A DNA stretch of 64,000 bases from Opitutaceae bacterium (lineage in GTDB: Bacteria; Verrucomicrobiota; Verrucomicrobiia; Opitutales; Opitutaceae): positions 1 through 64,000 of the forward strand of contig JANQSC010000076.1 of NCBI GenBank assembly GCA_028284235.1. The letters run 5' to 3'. Each line of letters starts with the position of its first letter. Position 1 is the stretch's first letter. The notes below the pieces were generated by a model. That model was given only the letters and a program-made list of their open reading frames with translations. It was not told where the DNA came from and searched no databases. This document shows, one piece after another, positions 17,714 to 26,071 of this stretch. The translations under genes and the position numbers were made by a program.

Positions 17714-18739
17714 GTGCGCATCCCAACTTCACTTGCCGCAGTCGTCTTTATTACGCTGGCAATCGGGCCCCAGCCCGCTCGCCCCGACCCGCTTGCGCCC
17801 AAAACGGTCACCACCGGGGAACACCGCATCACAGTACAGCGATTGAGCGCGAATCCGATTATTTCGTACGGATCGTCCGAAACGCTCGGAACGAAGATCA
17901 ACGGCCCATCGCTCATTAGCGCCCCGGAATGGCTGCCGAGTCGACTCGGAAACTACTACCTGTATTTCGCCCATCACGACGGAAAATACATTCGGCTCGC
18001 CTATGCAGATCGTATCCAAGGACCCTGGACAGTCTATGAGCCGGGAACCTTGACCCTCGAACAATCTCCCGCGTTCATCGGCCACATCGCCTCCCCCGAC
18101 GTCCACGTCGACTCCCAGTCCCGCGAAATCCGTATGTACTATCATGGCTCCCGCGAAAGCGAGAACCAGAAAACCGCCATCGCCCGATCCAAAGACGGCA
18201 TCCACTTTCACGTCGCGAACGAAACGATCGGCTCCGCCTATTTCCGCGTCTTCGAGCATGGTGGAGAATTCTACTCGATCGACGCCCATGGCTTTCTTAA
18301 CCACTCCCCGCGTTCGGACGTCGGCTGGCAAATCAGCGCAAAACCGCTCGTCGCTCCGATCTCGGTTGAGGACGCGTTTGGCAAGCGCGACGACGTGCGG
18401 ATTCGCCATTCCGCGGTCTGGGTGAAAGAAGACACGCTTTTTCTTTTCTACACGCGAAAGTCCGACGCCCCCGAACGAGTCCTCGTTAGCGAAGTGGCGC
18501 TCAAAGGCGACTGGACTGAGTGGAGCGCCTCCCCGCCGGTCGAGCTTCTCCGTCCCGAGACTTCTTACGAAGGAATTCAATACGCCAATCAGCCGTCGAA
18601 AAAAGGAGGCGCTGTAAAGGTCCAGCAACTACGCGATCCATGCATCTTCCACGACAGCGACGGGCAAAGCTATCTCCTCTACTCGATCGCTGGCGAAATG
18701 GGGCTCGCCATCGCTCGAATTTCTATCGAATCCCGATAG
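17714..18739 (+). CDS. Secreted GH43-like five-bladed propeller protein, function unknown
   Basis: 341 residues from a GTG at 17714, giving a signal peptide (about 1-24). The body has short motifs of a glycosidase-type five-bladed propeller: INGPSLISAPEWLP, NYYLYFAHHDGKYIRLAYAD, GPWTVYEPG, ASPDVHVDSQSREIRMYYHG, and a late RDPCIFHDSDGQSYLLYSIAG. Phrases of this type occur in GH43/GH32/GH117-related families, but I cannot assign the catalytic acids safely. It is divergent from the lactonase-like gene, with 112 bases between, and probably acts on extracellular or periplasmic glycans. No enzyme name is justified. Confidence 0.7.
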   Translation: MRIPTSLAAVVFITLAIGPQPARPDPLAPKTVTTGEHRITVQRLSANPIISYGSSETLGTKINGPSLISAPEWLPSRLGNYYLYFAHHDGKYIRLAYADRIQGPWTVYEPGTLTLEQSPAFIGHIASPDVHVDSQSREIRMYYHGSRESENQKTAIARSKDGIHFHVANETIGSAYFRVFEHGGEFYSIDAHGFLNHSPRSDVGWQISAKPLVAPISVEDAFGKRDDVRIRHSAVWVKEDTLFLFYTRKSDAPERVLVSEVALKGDWTEWSASPPVELLRPETSYEGIQYANQPSKKGGAVKVQQLRDPCIFHDSDGQSYLLYSIAGEMGLAIARISIESR

Positions 18740-18831
18740 CCAGCGCGCTTATCGCGCCTTCGTCGCGGAATCGGGCCAATCCACGACATTCGAAGATCGA
18801 CACCGTTCGACCCCCAGAGCATATTTCCTAC

Positions 18832-19326
18832 ATGAAACGACTTCTACTTCCCCTAGTCACTCTTCTCTCGTTCTGCCTTTCCGAGCTGTCCGCGGAAATC
18901 TCGCCAGAAAAAAAGGCGGACATCGTCAATCTCCTCGAAATTACGGGCGCCCTCGACATCGCCGAACAAATGTCCGTCGCGGTCAACTCACAGATGACCG
19001 CCAACCTCAAACAGTCGCATCCCGACATCCCTCCCGAAATGTTCGATGTGATGGAGTCTGAAATCAACAGCGTCATTAACGAGCGGATACCTGATTTCAT
19101 TGATCTGATCATTCCTATCTACGATCAGAACTTCGAGCATGCCGACATCACCGCCCTCATCGAATTCTACCGAAGCGACATCGGCAAGAAGACCATCCAG
19201 CTCCTTCCGACCCTCATGCAAGAAGGTATGCGCATCGGCCAGGAATGGGGAATGTCGATCGCGCCGGAAATTCAGCGCCGCTTATTCGAGCGCTTTAAAG
19301 AAAACGGCATCGATTTAACCGCTTAG
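18832..19326 (+). CDS. Exported DUF2059-type protein
   Basis: 164 residues from ATG at 18832 (MKRLLLPLVTLLSFCLSELSA, a signal peptide). The mature part is helical and matches the DUF2059 pattern: KKADIVNLLEITGALDIAEQM at the start, then DLIIPIYDQNFEHADITALIEFYRSDIGKKTIQLLPTLMQEGM. The domain is widespread in Gram-negative periplasmic proteins and its function is unknown. It is 92 bases after the propeller gene and 11 bases before the cyanophycinase-like gene, so it probably belongs to the same transcription unit. Confidence 0.85.
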   Translation: MKRLLLPLVTLLSFCLSELSAEISPEKKADIVNLLEITGALDIAEQMSVAVNSQMTANLKQSHPDIPPEMFDVMESEINSVINERIPDFIDLIIPIYDQNFEHADITALIEFYRSDIGKKTIQLLPTLMQEGMRIGQEWGMSIAPEIQRRLFERFKENGIDLTA

Positions 19327-19337
19327 ACTTCTCGATC

Positions 19338-20201
19338 ATGCGTCCCCTGTCCGCGTTCCTCGCGTTAGCATTGGTCACCGCGCAACTCAACTACGCCCAA
19401 ACCGATCCGGCTCGCTCAGCGCCACGGTTCGGACCGGCCAATGGAACGCTGATGATCGTTGGCGGTGGAGCGATGTCCCATCTCGTCGAACCCTTCTTCG
19501 AACTAATCGGAGGCAAAGACGCATCCATCGTTTTTATACCGACCGCCTCCGGCGATGTTCCGCCAAACCGATATTCTGAATACGCGGAGCGATTCACGAG
19601 ATTCGGCGCCACCAACGTCACGGTGCTGCACACGACCAACCCGAGCGAAGCGGACACCGAGTCCTTTGTTCAACCCATCGAGGAAGCCGACGCGGTCTGG
19701 TTTGGCGGAGGACGCCAATGGCGCCTCGTCGACGCCTACAAAAACACGAGCGTCGAAAAGGCGCTCTGGCGGCTACTCGAACGCGGCGGCGTAATCGGAG
19801 GCAGCTCCGCCGGGGCGACCATCCAAGGTTCCTATCTCGCGCGCGGCGACACGCGCAACAATCAGATTATGGTCGGCGACCACGAAGAAGGATTCGGTTT
19901 CCTCAAGGACGTGGCGATCGACCAGCACCACCTCGCCCGCAACCGGCATTTCGACCTCTTCGCAATTCGCTCCCAGTATCCCCATCTTCTCGGAATCGGC
20001 ATCGACGAAGGGACCGCGATCATCGTGCGCGGCGATCAATTCAGAGTGATCGGAAGCGGATACGTCGCAATCTACGACGACACCTTTTGGTCCCGCGAAG
20101 GCCATTCCCTAAAGGAGCTTCCCCCGAAAGAGTCGCTCTTCTACTTCCTGCGCGCCGGCGACCGATACGACCTCGCCAATCGCGCAGTGATCAGAAAGTG
20201 A
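19338..20201 (+). CDS. Secreted cyanophycinase-like serine peptidase (S51 family)
   Basis: 287 residues with a signal peptide (about 1-20). The peptidase S51 fold is shown by GTLMIVGGGAMS, FIPTASGD, the metal-free WFGGGRQWRLVDAY segment, and the nucleophile elbow GGSSAGA with Ser157. DQHHLARNRHFDLF and GIGIDEGTAIIV supply the later conserved blocks. Cytoplasmic members cleave cyanophycin (Asp-Arg polymer) or alpha-aspartyl peptides. Exported versions are common in Bacteroidetes-like degraders and may cut extracellular peptides. Real substrate unknown. It ends the plus-strand run that began at 17714. Confidence 0.87.
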   Translation: MRPLSAFLALALVTAQLNYAQTDPARSAPRFGPANGTLMIVGGGAMSHLVEPFFELIGGKDASIVFIPTASGDVPPNRYSEYAERFTRFGATNVTVLHTTNPSEADTESFVQPIEEADAVWFGGGRQWRLVDAYKNTSVEKALWRLLERGGVIGGSSAGATIQGSYLARGDTRNNQIMVGDHEEGFGFLKDVAIDQHHLARNRHFDLFAIRSQYPHLLGIGIDEGTAIIVRGDQFRVIGSGYVAIYDDTFWSREGHSLKELPPKESLFYFLRAGDRYDLANRAVIRK

Positions 20202-20221
20202 TACAAGCCGCTCACCTTATT

Positions 20222-20357
20222 ATCCGCGCAGCGGATTCCTAGTGTTCCCGCCACGCGGGAACTCCTAGCGAGCGTCGCGAGCGATGACGTCATCGCTCCC
20301 TGCTTCGCGGAATCGCTAGGATGTTCCCTCGGAACAAACAAGGAGCCTCTGTGAGGC
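20222..20357. repeat. Array of short hairpins with 3-nt loops
   Basis: Successive perfect hairpins: ATCCGC-GCA-GCGGAT (20222-20236), GTTCCCGC-CAC-GCGGGAAC (20244-20262), TGTTCC-CTC-GGAACA (20322-20336), GCCTC-TGT-GAGGC (20345-20357). Between them TCCTAGCGA (20263) pairs with TCGCTAGGA (20313) around a perfect 20-bp palindrome centred on TGACGTCA (20279-20298). It fills the gap between two convergent genes. Roles could be bidirectional termination or a mobile element. Confidence 0.7.
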
Positions 20358-20392
20358 AATAAGGAGACGAAACCAAATCCAGTGTGTTTGAA

Positions 20393-20475
20393 GGAACCGC
20401 GAATGGACGCGAATACACGCGAATGCTTCCTAGTAGTTTGAAAATTCGCGTCTATTCGTGTGTATTCGCGGTTCC
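20393..20475. repeat. Imperfect palindrome of decamer ACGCGAAT units
   Basis: 83 bp with two 32-bp arms, each starting GGAACCGCGAAT at its outer end and continuing with 10-base units ending ACGCGAAT or a close variant. The arms face each other around a 19-base centre. It lies after the hairpin array and before the convergent oxidoreductase stop. Together the two repeats account for most of the 337-base gap at 20202-20538; nothing else was seen there. Confidence 0.7.
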
Positions 20476-20538
20476 TCTACCCGACGATAAAGCAGCTCTC
20501 CCATGTCGCGGGAGAGCATATCCTGATAAGTCGAAATC

Positions 20539-21825
20539 CTAGGTCCGGCGGCGGATTTCGCCTCCGTCACCGGGGATGGGAACGACGTTTTCTTCGGGCA
20601 GGACAACTGAGCCGCGCTCGAAATCCTCCGCTTGTACGCCTACTTTCAGATCGTAGTACTTCGACTCCGGATTGTCCATCAGGTCGCGGAAACGCACGAA
20701 ATCGCCGGTGTAGGCGGCGTAGCGCCCCATCACCGCAGCCGCGGTCGACTCGGCAATCTGCCGCGCTTCGTTGATCGGGTTGCCGCTACGTGCGCTCTGT
20801 ATCCAGTTTATCAATTCCTGCACGTTGCCGTCTTTGTCCATGACATTAAACTCGGGAATCGACACGTCCTTGCCTCTGAGCTTGCCGCCGCCCTGCACCT
20901 CGCCGAGCGTTCCGCGGAAAAACTCCCCGACTCTCGAATAGGTGCCGCTAATTTGGCGGCATTGGCTGTGAATGTGTACGCCGTCGCCGTAGTCCAAGTC
21001 CAAGCTGAAGAAATCGTAGTTGTTTCCCGATTCGCGGCGGGCCCGACCTCCGAAACCAATCGCCGACTGGGGTGTCCGCCCAAGGAACCAATTGGCCACG
21101 TCGATGTTGTGAACGTGCTGCTCGCCGAGGTGGTCGCCGGACATTTCACTCCAGTTCAACCAATTGCGCGCGAGGTAGTCCGCGTCGCTCCAACCCGGCT
21201 GGCGCTCCCAAATCCAAGGAACCGTGCCGTTCCAGCTAACCGTTCCGCCGAGGATCTCTCCAATCGCCCCGTTTTGAATCTTGGCCGCATTCTCCATATA
21301 GCCGATGGTGTGGCGGCGCTGCGTTCCCGCGAGCACGGCGAGCCCCTTTTTCTTGGCCCGCTCGCCCGCCTCAATGACGCGACGGCAACCCGGGGCGTCG
21401 ACCGCGACCGGCTTCTGCATCAGCACGTGCTTCCCGGCGTCCACCAGCAGATCGAAATGGATCGGCCGGAAAACCGGCGGAGTGATGAGCATGACGAATT
21501 CCGCATCCGATTCGGCCACTTTCTGGTAGGCGTCCCAGCCGACAATGCAGCGATCTCGGCTGACGCCGTACTTGTCCGCCTGTTCGAACGCCTTGTCTTC
21601 AAAAGCGTCCGCCAGAGCCACGAAATCGGCTTCGAGCCCTAGCATTTCGCAGGCTTTGATAAAGTTGGGGATATCCCGATTGGAACGTCCTCCGCAGCCG
21701 ATTGTGGCTACTTTGACCTTGCGATTCTTGGCGGGGGTCGCAGCGCCGGTTGAAGACAATAGCGTCCCCGCAGCCGCAACCGAAGTCGCCGCGGTTTTTA
21801 CGAAGTTACGTCGTGAGAAGTTCAT
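20539..21825 (-). CDS. Tat-exported Gfo/Idh/MocA-family oxidoreductase
   Basis: 428 residues. A twin-arginine signal (SRRNFVKTAATSVAAAGTLL) sends the folded protein to the periplasm with its cofactor. The Rossmann motif is VKVATIGCGGRSNRD, the family EKP motif appears as MQKPVAVDAPGC, and the C-terminal substrate domain has GDHLGEQHVHNIDVANWFLG. Members are NAD(P)-dependent sugar oxidoreductases, and exported PVC versions (often with bound NAD(P)) act on glycans, for example by oxidation-assisted glycosidic cleavage. Substrate not readable. It is single, convergent with the cyanophycinase-like gene. Confidence 0.9.
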   Translation of the reverse strand: MNFSRRNFVKTAATSVAAAGTLLSSTGAATPAKNRKVKVATIGCGGRSNRDIPNFIKACEMLGLEADFVALADAFEDKAFEQADKYGVSRDRCIVGWDAYQKVAESDAEFVMLITPPVFRPIHFDLLVDAGKHVLMQKPVAVDAPGCRRVIEAGERAKKKGLAVLAGTQRRHTIGYMENAAKIQNGAIGEILGGTVSWNGTVPWIWERQPGWSDADYLARNWLNWSEMSGDHLGEQHVHNIDVANWFLGRTPQSAIGFGGRARRESGNNYDFFSLDLDYGDGVHIHSQCRQISGTYSRVGEFFRGTLGEVQGGGKLRGKDVSIPEFNVMDKDGNVQELINWIQSARSGNPINEARQIAESTAAAVMGRYAAYTGDFVRFRDLMDNPESKYYDLKVGVQAEDFERGSVVLPEENVVPIPGDGGEIRRRT

Positions 21826-22040
21826 GAGCAGTGTTGTTAGATATTATTGGTATAGCTAGGATCAATTAACGTCGGATCGCTTGTCAGCCAGAGCCGATTT
21901 GTTGGGTAGGAGCCGAAGCTAAAGCCTAGACCGCGTATTTGTCGAGCCGTTGAGCGAGGAAATCGATTTCACAGTTTACATTCGCGCCGATTGCCACCAA
22001 GACCACCGGCTTCCTTTTCAAAATCCACTTCGAGACACCT

Positions 22041-23621
22041 ATGTTCGACCTCTTTCGCAGCCAGCACAGCAATCCCAAAGACGATCTCCTCTCCGGCCTT
22101 ACCGTCGCTTTGGCCCTCGTCCCGGAAGCGATCGCCTTCGCCTTCGCCGCCGGTGTCGATCCTCTCATCGGGCTTTGGGCCGCGGTCTTCATGGGCTTTA
22201 TCACCGCCACGTGCGGCGGGCGGCCCGGAATGATCTCAGGCGCTACCGGGGCAATCGCAGTCGTCGCCGGAAAAGCAGTTCAACACGGCGACTCCCTCGG
22301 CGAGGGCCTCGGGCTGCAGTACTTGTTCGCTGTCATCATGCTCGCGGGGCTAATCCAGGTCCTTTTCGGCGTTCTCCGACTCGGCCGCTTTATCCGACTC
22401 GTTCCCCATCCAGTGATGATCGGCTTCGTCAACGGACTCGCCATCGTGATTCTCATGGCCCAATTCCCGTCGTTTCGGGACGTCGAGACCGACGCTTGGC
22501 TGACCGGGCAACCGCTCGTCACAATGATCGCGCTCGTAGCGTTGACCATGGTAATCATTCAGTTTTTCCCAAAACTGACCAAAGCCGTCCCCTCCTCGCT
22601 CATGGCAATTATCACCGTCGGCGCTCTGTCCTTTTTCTTTTTCAAAGACACCGCGACGGTTTCCGACGTGCTCGCGAAATCGCCCGACAATCCCGACGGC
22701 GTTCTTTCGGGTTCCTTTCCGCTGCCCGCTTTGCCCACTGGGATCGCGTGGGCCACGGAATGGAGCTTCATCCTTAAAACCGCATTCATCGTCGCCATGG
22801 TCGGCATCATCGAGTCGCTCATGACGCTTCAGCTCATCGACGAAATCACCGAAACACGCGGTCAAGGAAACCGCGAATGCGTCGCCCAAGGCGGGGCCAA
22901 CTTTCTCTCCGGCCTATTCGGCGGCATGGGTGGCTGCGCCATGATCGGCCAGTCGCTCATCAATATCAAATCGGGCGGGCGCGGACGCCTTTCCGGCATC
23001 GCCGCCGCCGTTGCCCTCGCTTCGTTCATCATGGTCGCCGGACCCATTATCGAGATCATCCCCATCGCCGCCTTGGTCGGCGTCATGTTCATGGTGGTCA
23101 TCGGCACCTTCGAGTGGTCGTCGCTCAAGACCTTCGGAAAAGTCCCTTTTTCGGAAATCATCGTCATCGTGGCCGTCACCCTCGTTACCGTCATCCTCCA
23201 CGACTTGGCCACTGCTGTATTCATCGGCATCATACTCTCGGCCCTCGTATTCGCCTGGGAGAGCTCCAAACACGTCTTCGTCACGATCGAGAAAGACTCT
23301 GACGACGAGCGCATCTATTCGCTGCAAGGCCTCCTTTACTTCGGATCGGTCCGCGAATTCACCGACAAGTTTCAAGCCAAGTCAGACGTAAAGAACATCG
23401 TCATCGACTTCGGCCACGCTCGAGTGTGCGACATGTCCGGACTGGAAGCGATCAACGCCCTGTGCGAACGCTACCGCAAGGCGGGCAAGAACTTGCGCCT
23501 CCGCCATCTTTCGCCCGACTGCCGCGCAATGCTCAACAAAGCCGGCAGCATGGTGAAGGTGGAAGTCCTTCCCGACGACCCGCGCTACACGGTTGCGAAT
23601 TTGCGCAAAGCCGTAAACTGA
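22041..23621 (+). CDS. SulP-family anion transporter with STAS domain
   Basis: 526 residues. About ten to twelve membrane segments with the SulP signature near the N-terminus (DLLSGLTVALALVPEAIAFA) and a STAS domain at about 440-526 (YFGSVREFTDKF, VIDFGHARVCDMSGLEAINAL). Family members move sulfate, bicarbonate or other anions across the inner membrane. GNRECVAQGGANFLSGLFGGMGGCAMIGQS is a well kept central block. The window has two sulfatases, so sulfate import or export is an attractive role, but bicarbonate cannot be excluded. It is divergent from the Gfo/Idh/MocA gene and convergent with the Ig-like protein, whose stop is 5 bases away. Confidence 0.9.
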   Translation: MFDLFRSQHSNPKDDLLSGLTVALALVPEAIAFAFAAGVDPLIGLWAAVFMGFITATCGGRPGMISGATGAIAVVAGKAVQHGDSLGEGLGLQYLFAVIMLAGLIQVLFGVLRLGRFIRLVPHPVMIGFVNGLAIVILMAQFPSFRDVETDAWLTGQPLVTMIALVALTMVIIQFFPKLTKAVPSSLMAIITVGALSFFFFKDTATVSDVLAKSPDNPDGVLSGSFPLPALPTGIAWATEWSFILKTAFIVAMVGIIESLMTLQLIDEITETRGQGNRECVAQGGANFLSGLFGGMGGCAMIGQSLINIKSGGRGRLSGIAAAVALASFIMVAGPIIEIIPIAALVGVMFMVVIGTFEWSSLKTFGKVPFSEIIVIVAVTLVTVILHDLATAVFIGIILSALVFAWESSKHVFVTIEKDSDDERIYSLQGLLYFGSVREFTDKFQAKSDVKNIVIDFGHARVCDMSGLEAINALCERYRKAGKNLRLRHLSPDCRAMLNKAGSMVKVEVLPDDPRYTVANLRKAVN

Positions 23622-23626
23622 CCCGC

Positions 23627-24751
23627 CTAGCGAATCGTAAACTCCCGGAATACAAACGGCTCGGGACGACGACCGTCGCTCGCTTCCAGATCCACTTCGA
23701 ACGGCCGGCCAACGCTGTTTCCGGCGACATCCTCCAACAGCGTTCGGACTTGTATCTGGTAGCGGCCTTCGCCCCAAGGCCGCGCCGGCGTCAGTCGCCA
23801 ACGCCGTTCGTTACGGTCGATAGCAATCGTCCCTTCGATGGGATTCCCCGATGGATCCCGCACCTCGATCAATCGATGCAAGAGGGCTTCGTCGAGCGAC
23901 TCTTCGAATTCTATCTCCAAGGGGTCCAACGCGCCCGCTCGTGGCGACGCAATCTTCCAGGCCTCTACCCGCGGTGATTCCCCATCGGGTTTACCGACTT
24001 GAAACGACTTTCTAAAGCTCGCTTTTAACGGCTGTCCATTCGCATCCCGCCACGTATTCAAAATTTCGAGCGTGTACCGCTTTCCCGATTCCAAAACCGC
24101 CCCGGATTCGCGGCGCGGAAGCAATCCGCTCTTTACCCGCCCCGGATCGAACAGCAGCGTAAAACGACGATTCTCTCCGTCCCAAAGCTCTTCGCCCAAC
24201 TCCAAGAACGGCAGCTCGACCGGATCGCCCCTTTCGTCGAGGAGACGTACGTGCTTGTAGGAATCGCCCGCGCTCATTGGCTCTGAAAAGTGCACATAGA
24301 ATTTCAGAAGATTTTCCGGCAACGTGTCGGCGCTGGGAAACACGGCCGCGACGCGAGCGGTCGGTTCTCGTTCGGGCTTGGGCAAGGAAAACGAGAATAG
24401 CCGGCTCTTTCCCGAGTCGCCTTCACTTCCCACCGCGACGAAATACTGGATTCCCGTCTGAAGGGGAAATCGAGGCTCGAATTTCTGCTTATCGTTAACG
24501 CGTAACGATTTTCCAATTACAGCAGGAATGTCCACCCGATTGGGGTTCGCCGTATACAACGACAATGTTCCCGCGGCCGTTGAAGTAATTTGGTGGCCGC
24601 CCGATTCGAGCGATTCGACCGTGACGGACTCGCCCGTCCGCTCCTTTCCGTCAATGGGAGTGGCGGCGATTCGAACCGCGTCGCTGGCGAACGCGAGCGG
24701 TAAAAACTGAATCGCAAACAGAACCGTCGCTAAACCGCGGCGCGAGCGCAT
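23627..24751 (-). CDS. Exported Ig-like (Big_5/SbsA type) domain protein
   Basis: 374 residues from ATG at 24751, which begins a signal peptide (MRSRRGLATVLFAIQFLPLAFA). The mature part has two or three beta-sandwich modules of the SbsA Ig-like kind: RVAAVFPSADTLPENLLKFYVHFSEPMSAGD, then DPLEIEFEESLDEALLHRLIEVRD with RWRLTPARPWGEGRYQIQV and an ending VAGNSVGRPFEVDL. This module binds or supports surface structures and has no known catalytic role. It is 68 bases downstream of the propeller gene at 24820 on the same strand and probably forms a pair with it. Confidence 0.75.
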   Translation of the reverse strand: MRSRRGLATVLFAIQFLPLAFASDAVRIAATPIDGKERTGESVTVESLESGGHQITSTAAGTLSLYTANPNRVDIPAVIGKSLRVNDKQKFEPRFPLQTGIQYFVAVGSEGDSGKSRLFSFSLPKPEREPTARVAAVFPSADTLPENLLKFYVHFSEPMSAGDSYKHVRLLDERGDPVELPFLELGEELWDGENRRFTLLFDPGRVKSGLLPRRESGAVLESGKRYTLEILNTWRDANGQPLKASFRKSFQVGKPDGESPRVEAWKIASPRAGALDPLEIEFEESLDEALLHRLIEVRDPSGNPIEGTIAIDRNERRWRLTPARPWGEGRYQIQVRTLLEDVAGNSVGRPFEVDLEASDGRRPEPFVFREFTIR

Positions 24752-24819
24752 CGTGATTATAAAAAGAGACGAGCTGCAGAGGGCGGAGAGTCCAGACCCG
24801 GCCCTCTGCGCGCGAAACA

Positions 24820-25938
24820 TCAGGGAAGCGCGAGGCTGACGAGATTGCGTCCGCCGCTTTCCGTTTTCTGCACCACCAGCGCATGGGCATCGTCCAGGAG
24901 ATCGAGCTGCTCGATGCCTTCCCAATCCGCGATTGTGTCGAACGGAGCGCCTTCAGTGTCGGCCACTTTTGAATCGATGCTCGGGAGCGAGTCGAAGTTG
25001 ATCGTCTCGACCTTCATCACGCCGCGGGCGCTGTTGGCCATGAGCAGGTAGTCCGAACCTTCCTTGCTGTAGACCACCATGTCGAGCGGGCGATTACGAT
25101 TGCCCATCTCGCCGATCGTGCGGCCCATGACGTGGGCTTTCGGCTTCAACTCCGATAGCGGAAAAGTTACCAGCGGCGTGCACGTGTACGCCGCCACCAA
25201 GTGAATGTCGCCCTGCCCAAAGTCGAAGGGCGTAAAGGTGCGCACGGGCGAATGCGTTTCAAATTTGCCATGGGCGCCGTGATAGATCTCGATGCTCGCC
25301 CCGCTGTTCACATTTTTAAACGGGAACGGGATCGCCCGCAAATTCGAGGCGAATTCCTCGTTGGAAAGCCCCGCAACAATCAGCTGGTCGTTGACGTAAG
25401 CCATGTCCGTGATCGACTCCAGACGCTTGTTCTTCGCTCGCCGGCCTTGGCCCGTGATCTTGTCTTCCGGCGCGTTAGGCAACGCGACGCTCGCGAACTT
25501 GACCCGATCCATCTCGAGCAGCGAAACGGAGCCCTTCGCGCTCACATTCAAGATCACCGGCTGGGCATCCGCCCCGCGACCGCGACTTACCGAAAGCCAC
25601 GCATTGCGGCTTATCGGGTTCACCGCCAGATCGTGAACCTGAATTTGGTCGGGCGAAACGCCCAGCGACGCCGCTACTTTCGCGTCGATGTCGCTGACTT
25701 CGTATCGCTTCCCGGTGGATGCCGGAACGAGGTCGCCCGTAGCGATGGCGACGATACGCGCCGCTTTCTGATCCGCGACAAAGAGAATGCCCTGCGGGCC
25801 GAACGCGATCGACCCCGTCGACTTCAACTCGGGGTCGCCAGTTTTGAAATTCGCGAGGTAGTCGGAGCCGACTAACGCGGCGGCCAGCGATACGCCGGCG
25901 AACATGGCCAGCAGGCCACGAAGAATAGGATGCTTCAT
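24820..25938 (-). CDS. Exported beta-propeller protein of unknown function
   Basis: 372 residues with a signal peptide (about 1-22, MKHPILRGLLAMFAGVSLAA). Propeller-blade motifs are seen: GSIAFGPQGILFVADQKAARIVAIATGD, VHDLAVNPISRNAWLSVSRGRG, ITDMAYVNDQLIVAGLSNEEF and RPLDMVVYSKEGSDYLLMANSARGVMKV. No catalytic residues or heme site stand out. It is followed by the Ig-like protein gene on the same strand, and both are exported, so they may form a complex. The gene at 26072 begins 133 bases upstream on the same strand. Confidence 0.75.
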   Translation of the reverse strand: MKHPILRGLLAMFAGVSLAAALVGSDYLANFKTGDPELKSTGSIAFGPQGILFVADQKAARIVAIATGDLVPASTGKRYEVSDIDAKVAASLGVSPDQIQVHDLAVNPISRNAWLSVSRGRGADAQPVILNVSAKGSVSLLEMDRVKFASVALPNAPEDKITGQGRRAKNKRLESITDMAYVNDQLIVAGLSNEEFASNLRAIPFPFKNVNSGASIEIYHGAHGKFETHSPVRTFTPFDFGQGDIHLVAAYTCTPLVTFPLSELKPKAHVMGRTIGEMGNRNRPLDMVVYSKEGSDYLLMANSARGVMKVETINFDSLPSIDSKVADTEGAPFDTIADWEGIEQLDLLDDAHALVVQKTESGGRNLVSLALP

Positions 25939-26071
25939 AATCAGTTGGGGCTATAGAAGAATGGGTTGATCGGAACAGCGATTGTGTCCCAACTCAGACA
26001 ACGAGCAATCCCTTTCCAAAGTTTCAGTTTGCCCGAAACAAATTGCAGTGTCGAAACACGCGCCTCGCCGC

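Noticed and set aside
20222-20475. Possible CRISPR array
   Set aside because: The repeated units are hairpins of differing sequence and no spacers of constant length occur; no cas gene is nearby.
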